DNA of 64,000 nucleotides from Phocoena phocoena (Eukaryota; Chordata; Mammalia; Artiodactyla; Phocoenidae), in contig NC_089223.1 of the NCBI RefSeq assembly GCF_963924675.1, forward strand, positions 6,770,881 through 6,834,880, in the 5' to 3' direction. The translations under genes and the position numbers were made by a program. The notes beneath the pieces are model-generated. The model saw nothing but the letters and a program-made list of their open reading frames with translations, did no database searches and was not told the origin of the DNA. Positions 58,848-64,000 of this stretch are shown here, piece by piece (positions within the stretch are counted from its first letter, which is position 1; the number at the start of each line of letters is the position of its first letter).

Positions 58848-60031
58848 ACAAAGGTCTTCAAGTATGGTTCCCCTCAGTCTGGAGACCTGTGAACTAAAGA
58901 GACAAGTTATCTTTCCCTCCCCCCAACACAGCACAAACCCTACATGTAGTGGTGATACAGGACTAGGAAAATCAAAATAAATGTTCTCATGAGAAACAAC
59001 AGGATGGGCGTGAATGAACTAGTCAGGAGGCACAGTGCAGTCCCTAGACCAAAGCGGTTCTGAAACTGTGGCAGGCACATGTCACTAGTTCCTTGTCTGG
59101 GGCCAGCCTTCTCTGTGGGAGTGGTTCTCCATGACTTTTGTTTCTAGCCTCTGGACTCTCTGCTCTTCATTGTGAGCCAATCTTCCTTTTCTGTAAGAAA
59201 TTATCCATGTTTAATGGCTGAGTAGTTTTCTCAAAATGTATCCTGCCTGAATCGGCTGGGGACTCTTAAGGCCCTTTTCAGCTTGAGCTACTTCTGTCCT
59301 TTCAATCCAAGCAGACGGTGCTTCTAAAAATGCCTCTTAAAAACTTAACATGCTCCCCACTACTCTTATTAGGGTTCACTCCTTTATACAAAAGCCACAA
59401 CCAAAGCTCTTTGGGAAGCACCTACTTCTCTACCTTGGCCTGAGTGTCAGGTCACTGTGGGAAGATGTCCTTAAGATCCTTAGAAGCTCCTGTCCACCTC
59501 ACTGGGTCTGCAAGGCACACGCTTAAGTCTTTCTGACGACTCAGCGATGGGGATTACAGCTGCACCCTTAACTATGTTTTTACCTTGACACCAGTGTTAC
59601 TATTAATGTCCTCGATTTGGTCTTTACCCAGAGGCCCTTTCTTATCTTGAGAAAACTTAATTCCCTGGGGAACTGTCCCCAAACTTAAGAGTACCCCTTT
59701 TTAGTTCAATTCTCTCTATCCTTTACTTTTAGCATATGTAGCTGAAAGAAACAGGAGGGACTTTCAACATTCTATATGGAATCTCCTTGGCCAGATCCAT
59801 TAGCTCATTTCCACCTGCCACATTTCTGGAGGCAACATTACTGCCAAACGTTCTGAGACTACATAGCAAGAGTCCTTACTTCTCTAGCCTCCAATAATAA
59901 TTTCCTAACTGTCCCTCAGATTTCGTTGTGTCCTCAAGGCCCTTCCAGTATTTGCTTGCTGCCTGGTCCCAAAGCCAATGCCCCAAGTTTTAGGTCTTTA
60001 TTACAGCAGAAACCCAGTTCCAGCTAACTTT

Positions 60032-60585
60032 TGTTGCATGTATCTATTACCATGCAACAAATCAACCTAAACTTAGAGGCTTAAGACAAAAATTTATGAT
60101 TACCTCTTGTAGCCCTGTGGCTTGTCAGGGCCCAGCTATCTGGTTCTTACTCAGGGTCACTCACATGGCTGCAGTCAGATGGCATCTGGTGTTGGAGTCA
60201 TCGTGTGGACTGAACTCCCAAACTAGCTCACTTATAAATGATGCTGACTGGGAGCTGGGAGCTCAGCTAGAACTGTTACCCAGGGCACCTGCACAGAACC
60301 TCTCCACATAACCCGGGCCTCTCACAGCATGATAGCTGAGCTCTAAGAGGCAATATCCAAGGAGCAATCCTTTCAAGACATCCATGTGGAGGCTGGGAAG
60401 CGACTTGTGATTTAGCCTCTGCGACACCAGAACATCCTTTCCACCTCATTCTATTGGTGAAGCAGTTCATCACTGCCAGCTCAGATTCAAGGGAGGAAAA
60501 TTAGATTCTACCTCTTGATGTAAGAAGCAGCATGCAGTGTGGTACAGGAGGATTTGGTGGTGGCTGTCTCTAGACTCTCTACCGT
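60032..60585 (-). mobile_element. MLT1-type LTR, 5' LTR of the minus-strand element
   Basis: Begins TG at 60032 ('tgttgcatgtatctattacc'), then 'aaacttagaggcttaagaca', 'tggttcttactcagggtcac', 'ctcattctattggtgaagca' and 'attctacctcttgatgtaag'. The right edge near 60585 is approximate. Confidence 0.82.
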
Positions 60586-61969
60586 AATAAAAAAACAAGG
60601 TATTTATATAGTCTCAAAATCTCCTTCCAGTGGAGAACCTGTCAGACACTACCTTAACGAAATGATCAATGCTAATATCACTATGAAGTATTTCAACATT
60701 ACTCCGTGTTCCAACCCAAAAAGCATAAACTGTGTCTAATCTCGAGGAAATGTCAAACAAACCTCAACAGAGAAAATGTACTCTTCAAAGTGTCAAAATA
60801 TAAAACACAAAAACGGCTAAGGGCTTGCTTCAGATTATTGACTAAGAGGGGATGACATCTAGCAGAGCACATTCCTGGGTAGATCCCGGTCAGGGGACTT
60901 CTTCTCCTTGTTCCTTATTGCTATAAAGTAAATTATTAGGAAAATAGGCAAAATTTGAATAAGGTCTTAACTCAAGATGGATGCATTAAGTCAATACTAA
61001 TTTCCTTCTTTTGATTACCATAGTGAGGCTATTTAAGGTTTAGGAAATACACAGTGAAATATTTAGCAGTAAAGAGTCTTTGTGCGTACAACATACTCTC
61101 AAATGGTTCAGATAATAATAATAACAATAATAGAAAGATAAAGCAAATGTGGTAAAATATAAATATTTGGGGAGTTTTTTGTACTTTTCTTGTAAACTTT
61201 ACGTGCTTATTGCAAACAACAAAGCTATACATAAAACAAACAAACACAAGCAGATCAAACATACCAGAGAATTCAGAAATGGAACCAAAGAATGAAAACA
61301 ACTGATACATAGGAAAAAACGTGATGGAACAAAATTTCCTGAAACAGCAAAGCCCACAGTCAGGCAAAGTGCAAACCAAACAACCTTCTCAGGAAAATTT
61401 TTGCAGCACAAAAGACAGGGAGCTCATATTCTTAATTTACAAAAGAAATCACAGCCAAGCCGCAGAAGAAGAGCAGCCCTAAAGAAAACTGAGCAAAATG
61501 CATAAGAGGTGGTTCACAAGACAGCATATACAAGTAGCCAGAATAGGTAAAGCAATGCTTTAGGATTGCTGCTTACATTCCACGAGCGGAACGCACATGA
61601 CCTTCTCCATCCTTTCCCAGACCCCTACGAAGATTACAGGGGAGGATTTTTTTTATGACATCTGTAAAGACAAAGAGAGCATGAAATGAGACAACAGAAG
61701 ACCAAAGAGATCACACACTTTTAGAAGCAAAATGCAGGCAAGAAAGTGGCAACTGAGTTAGAACAGAGACGTCTAAAAATTCAGTGCCTGTGGGAAGCGG
61801 CACGTGGAAGTGGGGTAGCTAGGAAGAGTCAAGCCTATTTGCTTTGCTCTGGAAAGACCCGGGAGTCGAGGCGCCAGCTACTAGTAAAAGTGCAAACGCA
61901 GGGCACACATGAAATACAGATCATTCTGTTTGCCAAGCACTCCTGAAAAGTGTGAAATAAGGAGGCCAG
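60586..61969. other. Unassigned noncoding sequence
   Basis: About 1.4 kb without a recognised gene or repeat, apart from an (ATA/ACA)n run near 61108-61132. The minus-strand frame 61029-61379 (116 codons) is Phe/Leu/Cys-rich AT-derived sequence without a domain I recognise. Confidence 0.42.
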
Positions 61970-62475
61970 AAGGCCTGTCCTCATGAAGCTAATCTTCTAA
62001 TGCTTCTAATAGGGAGCTTATATTCTAATTTATATATATATGTAATTATTATAATATACAATTACTTATATAACTAAATATAATTATAATATATATTAAA
62101 TATATAATAATAATATTATATATATATATATATATATGTCACAAGGGCTGTGGAAAAAGGTCAGAACACAGGTAGGTAGTCGTGGTCTGGGGAGTGTGTC
62201 TTAACGTATGGGGATCTGGAAAGCCCTTGCTGAAAAGGTGCCATTTGAGCAAAAACTGAAGGAGCTGAGGGACCAGTCATGCAGAGACCTGGTGGAAGAT
62301 GGCACAGCAAATGTAAGTGTCCTGAATTGGGACTGTGCCGGGCTTGTGGGAACTAGTTTGGGGAGGGGGCTTAAGGACAGGCATTAGGAGGTAACCAGGA
62401 AATAACTAGGACACCATTGCAAGGTTTTTGGAATAAGACAAGGAGACTTTCAAGTGTTTGAAGCTGAAATCTGGA
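61970..62475 (-). repeat. L2 LINE relic with AT-rich expansion
   Basis: 'tgtcctcatgaagctaatct' and 'gggagcttatattctaattt' open the complement of the L2 3' end. After an AT-rich tract come 'caagggctgtggaaaaaggt', 'gaaaaggtgccatttgagca', 'aaaactgaaggagctgaggg' and 'gaccagtcatgcagagacct', in L2 order. Confidence 0.75.
62020..62137. repeat. AT-rich / (TA)n tract
   Basis: Almost pure A/T for about 118 bp, with alternating TA runs at both ends and inverted ATATAAT/ATTATAT-type motifs in between. It coincides with the naturally AT-rich part of the L2 3' region and probably expanded by slippage. It could extrude as a cruciform. Confidence 0.9.
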
Positions 62476-62670
62476 GAATTAAATGAAAGTCGTCTTAAAA
62501 GAGCAGTTTGACTTCCAGAAACTGTTCCTCTTCCAACACAGCTGGGAAAGAACCTCTCTCCAGCTACAGGGGCAGACGAGAGGTTTACATTCTTGAAAAG
62601 TTTGAACTACAGAGCATTTAGTCTCAGAGACACAACGGAGAGAGCGAAGCCCCTACTTGAGCACAGGGGA

Positions 62671-62730
62671 GTCCCGGAACCAGAACTTTCTGCTCACCAG
62701 TCCCGCGTACCAGAACTTTCTGCTCACCAG
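62671..62730 (+). repeat. 30-bp tandem duplication
   Basis: Two adjacent 30-bp units both end in 'accagaactttctgctcacc' plus 'ag' (62679-62700 and 62709-62730) and differ only in their first few bases. It lies in otherwise unassigned sequence just upstream of the L1 3' insertion. Confidence 0.9.
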
Positions 62731-62833
62731 ACACTTCTGCTTACTACATCCTCTGCTCCAAACCCTGCTCCCCCAGAAGGGCAGACTCCCAGCAGCACAT
62801 GGAGGATTTCTGTTTGGGAAACTGGCCGGCCTA

Positions 62834-63030
62834 CGCATAGCACAGGGAGATCAGCTCGGTGCTTTGTGACCACCTAGAGGGGTGGGATAGGGAGGGTGGG
62901 AGGGGGGGAGACGCAGGAGGGAAGAGATATGGGAGCATGTGTGTGTGTGTAGCTGATTCGCTTTGTTATGGGGAGGAAGCTAACACACCATTGTAGAGCA
63001 GTTATACTCCAATAAAGATGTAAAAAAAAA
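62834..63030 (+). mobile_element. L1 LINE 3' end insertion with target duplication
   Basis: About 197 bp of L1 3' end ('gggagatcagctcggtgctt', 'gaggggtgggatagggaggg', 'gcagttatactccaataaag') with an A-tail. The same segment ends the 2.2-7.0 kb L1 at 6810-7003. Duplications 'aaactggccggccta' (62819-62833) and 'aaactggcccgccta' (63031-63045) differ at one base. It is a typical 5'-truncated, fairly recent insertion. Confidence 0.94.
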
Positions 63031-63045
63031 AAACTGGCCCGCCTA

Positions 63046-63534
63046 AAAAAAAAGGGCTTTCTAGGCTGACATTTGTCAATCTCACGGTGATATGCTAGGT
63101 CCCTCCCCAGTCCTCCCACAGTAAAACCCAGCGGCTGACAGACCCCACCCACCTCCTAGAGCATCCAGTCAGTACTCACAAATGTGATCAGCCTGTTACA
63201 AGACATTTGTGGAAAGTCTCCAACGCAAAGGAGAGACTAAACTAAGTAAACCAGAGGAGCTCAAAGGAAGCAGAGACAACACATAATACTATGAAAAAAA
63301 AAACCTTTAAAAAAATCTTATAATTAATATTTGCAGAGGGAAAAAAACAATGATTGCAACTAAGGAAAAAGAAAAAGCTGCTACCAAAAAAATATATCCA
63401 GTGGTAGGGTGACCACCACCCTGGTGGGAGGAAAACACCTCAGACACCATCTGGTTCAACATTCTCTTCTTACCACCTGGTGCCTGACTCATAGTAATAG
63501 TTGAGTACAATATCTGCTGAATAAATTAACGAAT
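63046..63534. other. Mostly unassigned; possible old L1 5' sequence at 63180-63300
   Basis: 'gatcagcctgttacaagaca' to 'gaggagctcaaaggaagcag' has the purine-rich look of old L1M 5'/ORF1 sequence, but I cannot confirm it. Polymorphic-looking A-runs occur near 63293-63303. Confidence 0.35.
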
Positions 63535-63650
63535 AGATGAGGAATGAGACCCAGAGATGTGCCGACACCAGTAATTATTGGCTTACCTAGCATAGGAATG
63601 TAAACCTCCTGACCCCTAAGCCAGCGCCCTCCCCGTTATGCCACACTTGG
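63535..63650 (-). repeat. MIR SINE relic
   Basis: 'gatgaggaatgagacccaga' through 'cctgacccctaagccagcgc' and 'ccctccccgttatgcca' fits the reverse-strand MIR order down to its tRNA-like end. Confidence 0.6.
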
Positions 63651-63774
63651 TCTCATAAAGCACAACGAATGACTAAAACATGAATCTGAACCTTATCTTA
63701 GTGCTGCGGCTTGATTCACCTCATTTTCGTCCACAGTCTCATTTATTATATGGCACCTAAGAATTAATAAATTA

Positions 63775-64000
63775 AAAAAAAAGAGATACGACTGCAGAAA
63801 TAAAAAGCCAGAGGGTTTGAAAATAAAGTTGAGGACATGAAGCAGGAATAGAACAAAGAGACAAGGATAAAAAATATAGAAGAGAACAATATTTTTTACG
63901 ATGTAGACTCTGTCTGATAGGATTATTAATCTGAATAATAGGAATTCTTGAAAGAAAATGGAGGGGAGGAAATTATCAAAGAACTAATCAAGAACCTTTT
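63775..64000 (+). mobile_element. Old L1M4/HAL1-like element, start of ORF1 region, runs off the window
   Basis: 'aaataaagttgaggacatga', 'gaatagaacaaagagacaag', 'atctgaataataggaattct' and 'ggaaattatcaaagaactaa' follow the ORF1-side order of L1M4/HAL1 elements. It continues beyond position 64000. Confidence 0.6.

Larger units (their letters stand above)
57993..60031 (-). other. MaLR internal region remnant (interrupted)
   Basis: Segments 57993-58010, 58235-58383 and 58848-60031 remain when the SINE and DNA transposon are set aside. They are pyrimidine-rich on the plus strand and carry no long frame. The stretch 59060-60030 includes 'ctgaatcggctggggactct' and 'ccacctgccacatttctgga', typical of antisense MaLR internal sequence. 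Confidence 0.6.
57471..60585 (-). mobile_element. MaLR (MLT1-type) provirus-like element with nested insertions
   Basis: Minus-strand element: 5' LTR 60032-60585 at the right, internal region, 3' LTR 57471-57992 at the left. The internal sequence next to the right LTR ('ttacagcagaaacccagttc' at 60001-60020, before the LTR start) and next to the left LTR ('gaaagtccaggatctcctca') matches the remembered order of MaLR internal DNA. A CHR SINE and a Tigger-type transposon interrupt it. MaLR elements lack a working pol and depend on other elements; no retroviral coding frame is visible. Confidence 0.72.

Noticed and set aside
61029..61379. 116-codon minus-strand frame rich in Phe, Leu and Cys with apparent membrane segments
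   Set aside because: AT-rich DNA gives such translations by chance, and the frame shows no family motif or gene context.

Overview
The window is mammalian nuclear DNA, most likely from a toothed whale or another cetacean. The diagnostic feature is a set of twelve tRNA-Glu-derived SINEs of the CHR type (Cetacea/hippo/ruminant family). Most are the short variant abundant in whales. They sit beside L1 elements with a cetartiodactyl-style 5'UTR and beside ancient mammalian repeats (L2, MIR, MLT1/MaLR, MER5A, Tigger). I find no intact protein-coding gene, no convincing exon, no functional RNA gene, no CRISPR array and nothing prokaryotic. The long open frames fall inside repeats or are chance frames in GC-rich patches. 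The window is best read as intergenic or deep intronic sequence. Repeat families were assigned by eye from remembered consensus features, so subfamily names and edges are approximate.

Layout. 1-1.75 kb: mostly unassigned, with a small L2 3' end. 1.75-12.2 kb: about 10.4 kb of L1 sequence, at least five pieces in the same orientation. One (2.2-7.0 kb) keeps its 5'UTR and is interrupted by an antisense RPS7 processed pseudogene; its middle has been lost, so ORF1 joins the reverse-transcriptase part of ORF2. 12.2-17 kb: unassigned sequence with a MIR, a MER5A, a CHR SINE and a target duplication surrounding only a homopolymer. 17-20.4 kb: two long L2 elements, one split by a 5'-end-only L1 piece and one carrying a CHR SINE at its 3' end. 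20-30 kb: SINE-dense, seven CHR copies in both orientations. 30-47 kb: SINE-poor, with L2/MIR relics, old L1 fragments, MLT1-type LTRs and a dense CpG patch near 41.0 kb. 47-54.6 kb: three more CHR copies, a tRNA-Glu-like relic, and an antisense L1 (51.6-53.2 kb) with a GC-rich 5'UTR but most of its body missing. 54.7-60.6 kb: a solo MLT1 LTR, then a MaLR provirus-like unit (57.47-60.59 kb) with both LTRs, a Tigger-type DNA transposon and a CHR SINE inside it. 60.6-64 kb: an L2 with an AT-rich expansion, a short recent L1 3' insertion with a clean target duplication, a MIR, and the start of an old L1M/HAL1-type element that runs off the edge.

Nothing here works as a gene system. The content records retrotransposition over different ages: L2/MIR oldest, then MaLR/MER5/Tigger, old L1M, cetartiodactyl L1, and CHR SINEs youngest. 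The most interesting items are edge cases of target-primed insertion: a tail-only insertion, a roughly 35-nt L1 3'-end micro-insertion, a SINE unit with extra flanking sequence inside its target duplication, and SINEs that have lost the B box.
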